Numbered from the stretch's first letter, positions 24,564 through 36,317 are shown. The stretch: DNA of 64,000 bases from Medicago truncatula (GCF_003473485.1 NC_053045.1:39406494-39470493), one strand, 5' to 3'. Notes: generated by a model not told the origin, from the sequence alone. Translations and numbers: made by a program.

Positions 24564-25430
24564 TGTTGTGAAATTCTGGATTTGGATTCACTAGATAAAT
24601 ATTTTATTAGCAAGCTGTTGTATTGCGACTCAAAATTGAGTCTTTGGGTTTGTGAAGAATCCTGACACGATTTTGACAGTAGCGAGGCACTATATAAGTA
24701 TTTTAGTTCATTTTTGAGTAAGAGCTTCAAGAGATAAAAATTTGAGAAATCAAAGGAGGTAACTTTAGAGTGTGTTTGGATGGGGGAATGTTTTGAGGGA
24801 ATGTAATGTTATGAGGGAATTCAAATACTTTGAGGTGAATTTTATTGTTTGGATGAGAGAATGTAATGTAATGTTGAGGAAATGTAATGTTATGACGGAA
24901 TTCAAATAATTTGAGGTAAATTGTCTAGAATTTTAAATTCTTTAAAATTTCCAAATTACCTCATCCAAACACACTCTTAGGGTTGAGGGTCTTTGATTAA
25001 GGTTCTCTTGGAGTGGGAAACATTGTAAACACTTTGGGTGAGTGAAAATCATTGAGTGTCTTGTTCATTGGTGAGATTGAGAAAATGGGTAGAAATTAGG
25101 TCTTGTTCTTTTTGAGTTTGTTGAAGCTAATTTCTTGTAACTCATTTGTATCTCTTTGTAAGAACTCATTGATAGTTGATTGGAGAGATAAATCTCTCCA
25201 CCAGAGTAGATCAAGTTGGACCGAACTGGGTAAACATATCTTGGTGTGTTTGTTTCTCTTCTCCCTTTATCTTTAGCTTTTGATTTTGTGCTTTTCACTT
25301 TAATTCCTAGATTAGATCTAGGTGTTGTTATTGTTGTTGTTGTTTGTGTTTACTTTGATATTGATTACTACTTTCATTTGCTACACACATCATTGTTTGT
25401 ATTGGTGTGATTGAGTCCGAATTCACAACA
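24564..25430 (+). mobile_element. Solo-LTR-like element, carrying a nested MITE
   Basis: It starts TGTTGTGAAATTC and ends GAATTCACAACA, a TG...CA pair with 12-13 base inverted ends as in copia-type LTRs. Much of it is alignable, in reverse orientation, with 46015-46560 (shared wording around AAAATCATTGAGTGTCTTG and GTAAGAACTCATTGATAGTT). It contains a TATATAAG box at about 24693. No internal retroelement sequence or matching 5-bp target duplication was seen, so solo LTR is an inference. Confidence 0.7.
24768..24976. mobile_element. 209-bp Tourist/Harbinger-type MITE
   Basis: The terminal inverted repeats are perfect over 15 bases, GAGTGTGTTTGGATG at the left and its reverse complement at the right. 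A 3-bp TTA duplication flanks it at 24765-24767 and 24977-24979, the hallmark of PIF/Harbinger elements. It is nested inside the LTR at 24564-25430; the 46-kb copy of the LTR lacks it at the equivalent place. Confidence 0.88.
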
Positions 25431-27055
25431 CAAGCAATTAAATGTAGCGGTTTAAGATCGAACTACTCAACTTTAAACAATCTCTATTATTAGTTTAAAT
25501 CGTACTATGATAATGATCGATAGCTGCATTGCCACTTGCTACATAGAATTCGTTGCAGAAGTTATGAGCATTGAAAAACTGACATATTTGATTGAAAAAG
25601 TTTCAAGATGAGCTGTCAAGAAGCAATGCTTGAATTAACTACACAATCAGGGTCCTACAATTATCAATGAGTGGTTGAGTGCTCATCTTATCTCGAAGGG
25701 TTTTCCGAAATAATGCAGGGTCTCTTGACTCAACAGATACATTTACTTAATCATAAGTTTAAATAAAATTATGTATGGAAAAAACTTAAGAACATCATTG
25801 GCATGAAAATTTCTCCTGTATATTGGACATGTTTGATCGTTAAATGATTTATTTTATTTTAAAAAAAAATCATTCCTATCATTTAAAAGTTGTAATAATT
25901 AAATATTATTTATTAAAACTTTTAGGAAAATAAAAATGTTTAAAAACTCCAAATTTATTTACACTTTAAAAGATTAATATACGACTTTTTCTAGTGTCAT
26001 CCCATACAGTTCTAGTTACACTCAATTTTTAATTTTTTTACAAAAATACCGAAATTGTCCTCTCCATGTAAATTTCTTACAACTTTTTTATTATTATCAC
26101 TTTTAACCTTTTTTACATAAACTAAGTAAATTCAGTTTACATAAATTGTGTAAACTCAGTTTACAAAACTGTGTAAAGTCAATTTACGATAGTTTACTTC
26201 AACAAGTGTTGTTGCATTTATGTTTTAGTTTACTCTTATAGTCTTTTTGTAACGGAAAATGATAGGTTGACACCTTTTTTTATGTACCATTCATGTACAC
26301 CCTCATGTGACAGGGGTATATTAATCATTTCACATCACACCATCACTCTTTTTTGGATGAGTTTCACTATTTTTGCCACATGTCGCAATTGTTTGTGGAT
26401 GTCAAAGTGTGCATACCGCCTAAGGTGGTCCATATATAAGTGCTCTTTTGTAACTATGACGTGCATTGTAAATTTGTTTGGCAACTGTCAAATTGTCTTT
26501 CTGTATATCCTTTAAAGTCAACAAGCACTTTCTGATTTAAACAACCTACCAACATATGACCACTTTTATAGTCACCACCTCTTTCACAGTCCAACACAAG
26601 TTTTGGTTTCTGGAAATCCTACATTTCTTTGTTTGACAATGAACCCAATTAATCATCTCTTTTCGATCTTCTCATATTTCTTTTCAGGGATAAAATATAT
26701 TGAAACATCAATGGAAGATGCTTCTGCATCCGACTTTGGAACAACGAAAGATTCAACCAAATCAATGTATATATTAAAAAAGATGAAAAACAATAAAAGC
26801 TTAGAAAAATTATTTATAAGGTGAAAAATGCAAATGAAGGTACAAATAAACGCAAAGCGTTGAAATTTCAACCCCGGAAGTTTCCTCCCATATCAACGTC
26901 ATTAATTAGAAGATGCCAAAAAATCATTACTACCATCAGTATCACCCGCTGCATGCTTGTTTTTATATAACTTTTATTATATTCTATTCCACTTAGATTC
27001 ATGTTTGCCCAATCCAATCCAATCCACTCTCTTCTAAAAAATTTATCTTATTCAT
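25431..27055. other. Intergenic region upstream of TNL2
   Basis: No gene is recognised. Around 26120-26230 there are several copies of a GTAAACTCAGTTTAC-like palindromic word. A 73-codon frame at 26603-26824 has no recognisable domain. The last 200 bases resemble the upstream regions of the other TNL genes and carry a TATA-like box. Confidence 0.5.
26964..26970 (+). promoter_or_regulatory. TATA-like box of TNL2
   Basis: TATATAA lies about 86 bases before the TNL2 ATG, within sequence shared with other cluster members. The spacing suits a short 5' leader. Confidence 0.45.
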
Positions 27056-30000
27056 ATGGCTAGCAGCAACAACCCCTCTTCTTTAGCTCTGGTGACATTG
27101 CCAAAAAAGAAAAAGAACTTTTATGACGTGTTTGTGAGCTTCAGAGGTGAAGATACTCGCAACAATTTCACTGATTTCCTTTTTGATGCCCTCGAAGAAA
27201 AAGGTGTTTTTGCATTTAGGGATGACACTAATCTTCAAAAAGGTGAATCCATAGCACCTGAACTCTTTCATGCAATTGAAGGGTCTCAGGTTTTCGTTGT
27301 GGTCTTGTCAAAGAACTACGCTTTCTCAACTTGGTGCTTGAAAGAATTGGAATACATCCTGTGTTGTGTTCAAGCATCTAAAAAGTATGTTCTACCTGTG
27401 TTCTATGATGTTGATCCTTCTTTGGTGCGAAAGCAAACTGGGATTTATAGTGAAGCATTTGTCCAACATGGACACAGATTCAAACAAGACTCTCAAATGG
27501 TGCTACGATGGAGGGCAGCTCTGACACAAGTCGCCGATCTCTCTGGTTGGGATCTACGTGATAAGTAAATAATCTTTCCTCTCTGTGAAATATATATTTG
27601 AATTCACTTTTCCTTTTTATACTATAGTTCTCGTAAAGAAGAAAAACATATGTTATTTTGTTTTTGTTTCCTAATGTGATGATTCATGTCAATGGTCAAC
27701 TTCTTTAATCTTTCAGGCGACAATCTCTAGAGATTAAAAAGATAGTTCAACGGATAATAACTATTTTGGACAGCAAATTATCTTCAAGTGCTTCAAACGA
27801 TTTAGTTGGGATGGATTCTCCTAGACAAGAATTAGAAAAGCTTTTACTTTTGGACTCTGTTGATGATGTTCATGTTGTAGGAATTTGTGGGATGGGTGGA
27901 ATAGGGAAGACAACCCTTGGCATGGTTCTATATGATAGAATTTCTCATCAATTTGGTGCATGCTGTTTTATTGATGATGTAAGCAAAATGTTTAGATTAC
28001 ATGATGGGCCACTCGATGTTCAAAAGCAAATTCTACATCAAACTCTCGGTGAAAATCACAATCAGATATGCAATCTTTCCACTGCATCTAACTTGATTAG
28101 ACGTAGACTATGTCGTCAAAGGGTCCTTATGATTTTTGATAATGTTGATAAAGTTGAACAACTGGAAAAAATAGGTGTTTGTCGTGAATGGCTAGGTGAG
28201 GGAAGTAAAATCATTATAATTTCTAGAGATGAGCATATATTGAAGAATTATGGAGTAGATGAAGTTTACAAAGTTCCTCTCTTGGATTGGACTAACTCTC
28301 TTCAATTATTGTGTCGAAAAGCTTTCAAACTTGATCATATTTTGAATAGTTATGAAGGGTTGGTTAATGGCATACTACATTATGCCAATGGCCTACCACT
28401 TGCAATTAAAGTATTGGGTTCATTTTTGTTTGGTCGGGATATATCTGAATGGAGAAGTGCATTGGCTAGACTCAAAGAAAGTCCAGAGAAGGATGTTATG
28501 GATGTGTTGCGATTAAGTTTTGATGGGCTAAAGGAGCAGGAAAAAGAAATATTTCTTCATATTGCTTGTTTTTTCAATCAAGTTTGGGGGAAATATCTTA
28601 AAAATGTTTTAAATTGTTGTGGATTTCATGCCGATATTGGATTAAGAGTTCTCATTGATAAATCACTTATAAGCATTGATGCAGATGGATTTATTCACAT
28701 GCATGGTTTGTTGGAAGAGCTAGGGAGAGAAATTGTTCAAGAAAATTCAAGCAAAGAGCAAAGAAACTGGAGGAGGATATGGTTCGTAAAACAAGTCAAC
28801 GATGTCATGTTGGAGAAAATGGTAAGTAGTTGTTTGGAAAAAAAAACTTATTTTGATTTTATTAAAACTATATATATTCAAAGTTCTAAGTTGTTTTTCT
28901 TTTCTGCAATGCTTTAGGAAAAGAATGTTGAAGCCATAGTTTTGAATCATGAAAATGACGGTGAAGATGATGCAAAGATGGTTACGATAGTCGAACACTT
29001 GTCTAAAATGAGACATCTTAGATTGCTCATCGTCAGGTGTCCTGTGAACACCTCAGGAAACCTTAGTTGTTTTTCTAAAGAACTAAGATATGTTGAGTGG
29101 AGTGAATATCCTTTCAAGTATTTGCCATCGAGTTTTGACTCTAATCAACTTGTTGAATTGATCTTGGAGTATAGCAGCATAGAACAGTTATGGAAAGGCA
29201 AAAAGGTACTATAAACTCTCTTATTATTATTTTTTTTATAAAAATATAAACAAATTAGAAATAATTTATTATTTCCCCATTTTGAAGGTAAACTTATAAA
29301 CAAAAGAAAATAATGCCTCTAGTTTTTTATTTCTTCATGTTACAGCATCTGCCTAAATTGAGAAATTTAAATCTAAGCCACTCCAAAAATTTAATAAAGA
29401 TGCCACATTTTGGAGAGTTCCCGAATCTTGAGCGGCTAGATCTGGAAGGATGTATAAAACTTGTGCAGTTGGATCCATCTCTTAGTCTTTTAACGAAGCT
29501 TGTTTACTTGAATTTGAAAGATTGCAAATGTATAATAGGCTTACTCAGCAACAATCCAAGGCCTTTGAATATAAGAGCGTCACATTCCTCATCAACGACG
29601 CCCTCTAGCTTGAAACGGAACATGTTGCCTAAGCATTCCTCATTGCAGACTCCCACAACACACACAAATTTGTTTTCTTCCTTGCATAGCTTGTGCGAAC
29701 TTAACCTTAGCTTTTGTAATCTACTTCAAATCCCCAATGCAATTGGATGTCTATATTGGTTAGAAGCATTAAATTTAGGGGGAAACAATTTTGTGACAGT
29801 ACCTAGTCTGAGGGAGCTTTCAAAACTTGTATATTTAAGCTTAGAGCATTGCAAGCTGTTGAAATCTTTGCCTGTACTTCCTTCTCCTACTGCTATCGAG
29901 CACGATCTTTATAAAAACAATCTTCCTGCATTCGGAACTAGATGGCCTATAGGATTGTTCATTTTCAACTGTCCTAAATTGGGTGAAACGGAACGTTGGA

Positions 30001-30608
30001 GTAGCATGACATTTTCATGGATGATACAATTCATTCAGGCAAACCGACAATTCTCCCATGACTCCTCTGATAGGGTTCAAATTGTTACTCCAGGTAGTGA
30101 AATGCCAAGTTGGTTCAACAATCAGAGCAAGGGTAATTTAATACGAATAGATTCTTCTCCGATTATGCACGACAATAACAATAATATCGTTGGCTGTGTA
30201 TGTTGTGTAGTATTTTCTATGACACCTCGGAGTCATCCAACAATGAGAAGGAGTTCTCCATCGAGACAGACCTATTTGGGACTGGAATTTACTGATACTC
30301 ATGGCAGAGTGATTGAAAAAAGCAATACTGGTATTCAAGTAACTCTCAATGACAGACTTATTACGGCCAAATCAAATCACATCTGGCTAACCTATTTCCC
30401 TTTGGATTTGTCCTCGGATCTTTTGAATAGAACTCTCTGGGTTGATACCAGTAGATATGAAAATGATTTGAAAATAGAAGTGAAGAATTGTGGGTACCGT
30501 TGGGTTTATAAACAGGATCTACAAGAATTCAACTTAACAAAGATGAATCACAGAAATTCCTTAGGTGGAAAACTCAAGTCTTTGGCAATTGAAGGTGAGG
30601 CACAGTGA
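27056..30608 (+). CDS. TNL2: intact TIR-NBS-LRR immune receptor
   Basis: Exons 27056-27564, 27717-28821, 28918-29205 and 29346-30608 join in phases 2, 0, 0 to give 1054 residues without a stop. TIR (about 22-168): YDVFVSFRGEDTRNNF and WCLKEL, whose Glu is the likely NADase residue of TIR enzymes. NB-ARC (about 190-500): P-loop GMGGIGKTT (228-236), kinase-2 LMIFDNVD, RNBS-B GSKIIIISRDE, GLPLAIKVLG, RNBS-D FLHIACFF. The MHD position reads MHG (498-500). LRRs follow in exons 3-4, then a C-JID domain (VTPGSEMPSWFNNQ). Family knowledge: TNLs sense pathogen effectors, assemble into resistosomes and signal through EDS1. The ligand cannot be read from the sequence. It is closest to TNL6 and TNL1; it shares its 3' flank with TNL6. 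Confidence 0.93.
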
Positions 30609-31185
30609 ATCATAAGCTGTTGCAATCACATTCGGATGCCAATGAATTTTTGCAAACAATAAACACTAATATAGTTATTATTGGTATTCAATATAAAGAG
30701 ACTTCCACACACCTATAAAAACTAACACAAAAGATGTGTAGTTTTTTGTTTTGTTTGATATATGGATGTGTAAGTTATTAAAATATAAAAACCGTATTGA
30801 TAGTAAGTAGTTAAATATAAGGATCAATTTGACAGTTTCATAGAGTTAGAGATATTTTGAAATATTCATTGTATATCTATATCATGACCTATCTGAGAAT
30901 CTCCTAAAAAGTTAGAGACTGATTTTGTGTTTACTCAATTTCTTACAATTGACTCCTCCATACAAAAAGATGACAAAGAATGTGAATTAATTCAAATCCA
31001 CTTAATTTATATTTAACTTCACCATGCTTCATATAATATTGGAATTTATTTTGTTTCCTCAATGATGTTAAGAAATAGAAACTGTATTTTTTTGGCATGC
31101 ATCACTATATATCATGCTCTGATTGTATAACTGAATAAGAAGGATGTCTTCTAAACTTCCTTTTTAACTAAGGTTTATAACTTTG

Positions 31186-31321
31186 GTTCTCATGAACATA
31201 GCTCAGTTGGCAGGGACAATGCATTGTTATATGCAGGGGCTGAAATTCGAACCCCGAACACCCCACTTATTCACCTTAAAACGTGAATTCTAACCACTAG
31301 ACTACTTAACAAAAAAGAAGT
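31186..31321 (+). mobile_element. tRNA-derived SINE with target duplication
   Basis: It has a Pol III A box (TAGCTCAGTTGGCAGGG) and B box (ATTCGAACCCCGA) in tRNA-like spacing, followed by a unique body and an A-rich tail. The flanks form a near-perfect 12-bp duplication, TTTATAACTTTG at 31174-31185 and TTTACAACTTTG at 31322-31333. The paralogous TNL6 flank has the empty site AAGGTTTAAATTTG near 56222. It is not a tRNA gene: the acceptor stem does not close and the element continues beyond the B box. Confidence 0.85.
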
Positions 31322-31554
31322 TTTACAACTTTGATTTCATCCGAAAACTTGAATCAAGAATCTACTACTGAAATAGCAACCACTTTTGCTCAATGTTGCC
31401 TGCATAATAATAATTAAAATTAATTCAATCTTGTATATGGATTGCAAACAAAATTCATGTGTATAATATAAATGTAAGGTTGACTGAGAATCTATTTGTT
31501 TGAGAAATTGGAGCATGGAGGTTTGAGGGTAAGGCGGATGAGGAAGCTGAAAGT

Positions 31555-32030
31555 TTCTTAGGTCGACTTTCCCTTGCCTTTTTCACTATGCTCACTCTTT
31601 CCCCTTGACACATTCAAGCCCTCACCACTTTCCTCAACCCTAATGTCCTTGAACATGGTCATTTCCTTGGTTCTCAAAGCCGTTTGGACTTCCTCCAAAG
31701 TAGTGGTGCCCTCCTTACCATAAAGGATGGCATCCTTAAAATGCTTAAAAGATTTTGGTAAAGAATATATATAGTAATAACAAAGCCTTGTCTTCATATT
31801 CCATATTCACCTCAATGTTTGTCAAGTCATCAAGTATCTTGTTGAATTCCATGAATTGATCTGTGATAGGTTTAGACTCCACCATCCAAAATGAGTAGAA
31901 TTGTTGTTTCAAGAGATGCCTATGAGCCAAATATTTTGTCATGTATAATGACTCAAACTTCAACTACATCAATGTCGCGGTAGCTTCTGTTGGGCCAAAT
32001 CCTATCTTTTAATTCATTCTTTGCTTGATA
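31555..32030 (-). mobile_element. copia gag fragment (UBN2-type)
   Basis: The minus strand encodes, across one or two frame breaks, KFESLYMTKYLAHRHLLKQQ, FNKILDDLTNIEVN, then LPKSFKHFKDAILYGKEG and TLEEVQTALRTKE. These are hallmark phrases of the gag of Ty1/copia plant polyproteins. No protease, integrase or reverse transcriptase follows, and no LTRs were seen. It is a dead fragment. Confidence 0.85.
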
Positions 32031-32595
32031 AAAAAAAAAAAAGATACATTCGTTATTTAATGAATCTAAAAAATAAATATTTATTTTCCTTCAAAAAAAG
32101 AAATTATATATAAGGAGCCTTTTTTAATTAAATTTTTTTCATTTGTGTCCAATTTTTTTTTTTTTTTAAGGTTTGTCTCCATGTAAGACCAGCTCATGGT
32201 CATACAAGTATATTTTATTTTATTTTATTTTAAATTAACATCATGACAAGTATGAAAATTGACAAGAGAACCTTTTTTGTTTTTATAATTTATTGAGATA
32301 ATCAGATTTTGTCATCTTTTAAGTTAATTATTTTTTTTACAAAGTGACAAATAAAAAAAATATTGACTGAGTAAGTGGACCAATTAATACCCGTGTTTGT
32401 TTCGTTGAAACTTGTTCACATTTAACATAGAGCAATCCAAGAACCATAATTGAGAAGCGATCTAGGAGGCTGATGTCCTGGAATCTTATTATATTTTCTG
32501 GTATCTATGTTTTTTGGTGTTTTTTAATTTAGGTGGGTGATTTTGAAGAGACGATAAAGGTATTTTAAGAAATGCATGGGGTGTGATTGAAAAAC

Positions 32596-32630
32596 TGAAA
32601 AATGAAAAATGAAAAATGAAAAATGAAAAC
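32596..32630. repeat. TGAAAAA minisatellite
   Basis: About five tandem TGAAAAA units. Low complexity, upstream of TNL3. Confidence 0.8.
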
Positions 32631-32811
32631 CTGCAAGGGTTTAACTATGCAAATGCTTTAAACTTGGATGGAGGACTGAGAGATTTAGGAAGTTTCCTGC
32701 TCATGAGTTTGGATTAAAATAAAGTGAGGAGAGAAGTTTCCATGAAGCAAAACTTGAAGTCATAAATAAAAAAACAAACAAAAACTACAAGACAAGTAGT
32801 GGGTGGGAGGA

Positions 32812-32820
32812 TTTATATAT
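32812..32820 (+). promoter_or_regulatory. TATA-like box of TNL3
   Basis: TTTATATAT lies 115 bases before the first usable ATG (32935) and 64 bases before the mutated ancestral start. Between a start site about 30 bases downstream of it and 32935 there is no other ATG. Confidence 0.45.
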
Positions 32821-32934
32821 GTTCCACAGTTGTCCCTTATTTTACATTCAATTCAATATCCTCAACAATAATTTGGCATTCTCTTGGCTTCCAGCAGTAT
32901 CACCCAAAGCAGCAGCGACTCCTCAACTCCAATC

Positions 32935-35900
32935 ATGACATTGTTGGAAAGGAAGAAATATGACGTGTTTGTGAGTTTCTGTGGTGATGACACACGTAAC
33001 AAATTCACTGATCATCTTTTTGGTGCCCTCCGAAGAAAAAACATTGCTGCATTCAGGGATAATAGACATCTCAACAGTGGTGCATCCATAGAACCCGCAC
33101 TCTTTCGTGCAATTGAAGTCTCTCAGATTTTCATCGTGGTCTTGTCTAAGAGTTATGCTTCCTCAACTTGGTGCTTGCGTGAATTGGTATACATCCTTCT
33201 TCACTGCAGTCAACCATCAGAAAAACGTGTTCGGACTGTTTTCTATGATGTCAATCCATCTGAGGTACGAAAGCAAAGTGGGAGTTATGCTAAAGCCTTT
33301 GCCAAACATGAAGAAAATTTCGGTCAGGATCATGTGAAAGTTCGACAATGGAGGGAAGCTCTCACACAAGCAGGCAACATCTCTGGATGTGATCTAGGTA
33401 ATAAGTAAGTCATCTTCTCTGATGTTTATGGTCTTGCTTATATAGTTTTAAGCTTTGACTAACAGATCTAGTAAATGACGATTTACTTTCCCTCTTCAAA
33501 CTAGAGTTTTCTAAGAATAAAATGATTCTTCAAGATATGCAGATTTATGGTTAACTCTTTTATACTTTCAGGCCAGAAAATGAAGAGATTGAAACTATTG
33601 TTAAAGAGATAGTGGAGACGTTTGGTTACAAATTTTCATATCTTCCAAATGATTTAGTTGGAATGCTTCCTCCTATAGAAGAATTGGAAAAGTGCTTACT
33701 TTTGGACTCCGTTGATAAGGTCCTGGCCGTTGGAATTTGTGGGATGAGTGGAGTTGGGAAGACAACTCTTGCTTCTGTTTTATATTGCAACAAGAAAAAC
33801 TCACCTCAATTCGATGCATGCTGTTTTATTGATGATGTAAGCAAAAAATTTAGATATTACGGTCCAGTTGGTGCACAAAAGCAAATTCTACATCAAACTC
33901 TAGGTGAAGAACACATTCAGATATACAATATGTATGATGCAGCTAATTTGATACAAAGTAGACTATCTCGTTGTAGGGCTCTTATAATTTTTGATAATGT
34001 TGATGACAGCGAACAATTGGAGAAACTAGCTGTGACTCGTAAATCATTAGCTGCAGGGAGCAGAATCATTATAGTTTGTAGAGATGCTCATATCTTGGAA
34101 GAGTATGGAGTGGACGCACTTTACAAAGTTCCATTCTTGAATGAGACAAACTCTCTTCAATTATTCTGTCGAAAAGCTTTCAAGTGTGATAATATTAAGA
34201 GTGATAGTTATGAGGAGATGACATATGACATGTTAAATTATGCCAATGGCCTACCACTAGTGATAAAAGTGTTAAGTTCATTTTTGTACAATCGAAGTAT
34301 CTCTGAATGGCGAAGTGCATTGGCTAGATTGGGAGAAAGTCCAAACAAAAATATTATGGATGCCCTACAGTTTGGTTTTTATGGGCTAGAGAAAACAGAA
34401 TTTGAAATATTTCTTGACATCGCTTGTTTTTTCAATGGGCGTGAGGAAAAATTTGTTAAAAATGTTTTAAATTGTTGTGGATTTCATCCTGATATTGGAT
34501 TAAGAGTTCTTGTTGATAAATCACTTATAAGAATTTCAGATGAAAATAAGATTGAAATGCATGGTGTGTTTGAAGAGCTGGGCAGAAGAATTGTTCAAGA
34601 AAATTCAACTAAAGTGGCTAGGCAGTGGAGTATATTGTGGCTCCATAAATATTGCTATGATGTTATGTCAGAGAATATGGTAAAGTGGTTACTTATTTCC
34701 AATTTTTATGAAAGCAAAATATACATTGAACTGACTAGGTTTCTTCTTCTTCTTTTTCAATGCTTTAGGAAAAGAATGTTGAAGCCATAGTTTTGAATGG
34801 AAATGAGAGAGATACAGAAGAATTGATGGTTGAGGCATTGTCAAATATGAGCCGTCTTAGATTACTTATACTCAAAGATGTTAAATGTTTAGGAAGACTC
34901 GACAATCTTTCTAACCAATTAAGGTACGTTGCATGGAATGGATATCCTTTCATGTATTTGCCATCAAATTTTCGGCCCAATCAACTTGTTGAATTGATCA
35001 TGGTGGATAGCAGCATCAAACAACTCTGGGAAGGCAAGAAGGTACTATATATTCTTCCGTATAATTTTTCCGCTCTTAGAAACTTACAAACCCAGTTATA
35101 AAGGTAAACTTTTAAAGAAAAAGAAAATAATGCCTGCATTTTTGTTGATCTTTGACATCACAGAATCTGCCCAATTTGAGGACTCTTGATCTAAGCTACT
35201 CTACAAATTTAATCAAGATGCTAGATTTTGGAGAGGTCCCAAATCTTGAGCGGTTAAACCTTGAAGGATGTGTAAAACTTGTGGAGATGGATCTATTTAT
35301 TTGTCTTCCAAAGAAGCTTGTTTTCTTGAATTTGAAAAATTGTAGAAGTCTCATATCCATACCCAATGGCATATCTGGTCTCAATTCTCTTGAATATTTA
35401 AATCTTTGCGGTTGTTCCAAAGCGTTAAACAATCTAAGGCATTTGGAGTGGCCTTCTTTGGCTAGCTTATGTTGTTTACGTGAAGTTGATATTAGTTTTT
35501 GCAACCTAAGCCATCTCCCTGGAGACATTGAAGATCTAAGTTGTGTAGAAAGATTTAATTTAGGCGGAAACAAATTTGTGACGCTACCTGGTTTCACTCT
35601 GCTTTCAAAACTTGAATATTTGAACTTGGAGCATTGCTTGATGTTGACATCTTTGCCTGAGCTTCCTTCACCTGCTGCTATCAAGCACGATGAATATTGG
35701 AGTGCGGGAATGTATATTTTCAACTGTTCTGAATTAGATGAGAATGAGACTAAACGCTGCAGTAGATTGACTTTTTCATGGATGCTGCAATTCATTCTAG
35801 CAAACCAAGAATCATCTGCCTCCTTTCGTTCGATTGAAATTGTTATTCCAGGCAGTGAAATACCAAGCTGGTTCAACAATCAAAGAGAGGATGGATCAAT

Positions 35901-36300
35901 ATGCATAAATCCATCCCTCATTATGCGTGACAGTAATGTCATTGGCATTGCTTGTTGTGTAGTGTTTTCTGCGGCACCTCATGGTCTAATTTCAACAACA
36001 AATGGACAGAAACCTGTCTTATATCTAAGTTTTCATAGAGGTGACTTTGAGCTTCATTTTAGCATTCTAGTAAATGCAAATCCTATTATCTCAAGTCACA
36101 TGTGGCTAACCTATTTCACTAGGGAATCATTCTTTGATATTCTGAAAGATATAGGCAATAGAGCTGACGATTGTATCAGTATGGAAGCTTTCATTGTAGA
36201 TGGCGAAGGTTTGGAAGTGAAGAGTTGCGGGTATCGTTGGGTATTTAAGCAGGATCTGCAAGAGTTCAACTTAATAACGATGCAAGCAGAAAATCATTAG
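32935..36300 (+). CDS. TNL3: TIR-NBS-LRR receptor, shifted start codon
   Basis: Exons 32935-33404, 33572-34679, 34769-35041 and 35164-36300 join in phases 2, 0, 0 to give 995 residues. Where paralogs have ATG-GCT-AGC, this gene has TTG-GCT-TCC at 32884, so the ancestral start is lost. The first ATG, 17 codons on, still precedes the TIR (KKYDVFVSFCGDDTRNKF). That motif differs from the usual FRGEDTR at two positions (R to C, E to D). P-loop GMSGVGKTT (about 214-222), kinase-2 LIIFDNVDD, GLPLVIKVL, FLDIACFF, and MHG (486-488) in place of MHD. LRR and C-JID (VIPGSEIPSWFNNQRED) are complete. Its NB-ARC and LRR wording is nearest to TNL4. A large foldback repeat begins 18 bases after the stop. Confidence 0.9.
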
Positions 36301-36317
36301 AGTCCAACTTAATATCG

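Larger units (their letters stand above)
30609..32811. other. TNL2-TNL3 intergenic region
   Basis: It contains the TNL2 3' flank (31090-31420 aligns with the TNL6 3' flank at 56105-56325), a SINE, a copia gag fragment on the minus strand, long A/T runs and a TGAAAAA mini-repeat at 32596-32630. No intact gene is seen. Confidence 0.6.

Noticed and set aside
26603..26824. 73-codon open frame ending before TNL2
   Set aside because: No recognisable domain; short, and the matching antisense frame is equally long.
31195..31260. tRNA-like A and B boxes suggesting a tRNA gene
   Set aside because: No closing acceptor stem or T-run terminator; the sequence continues as a SINE with a target duplication and an empty paralogous site.
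35196..35879. 227-codon open frame on the minus strand
   Set aside because: It is antisense to the TNL3 LRR exon, with no family resemblance; similar antisense frames occur over TNL4 and TNL5 LRR exons.
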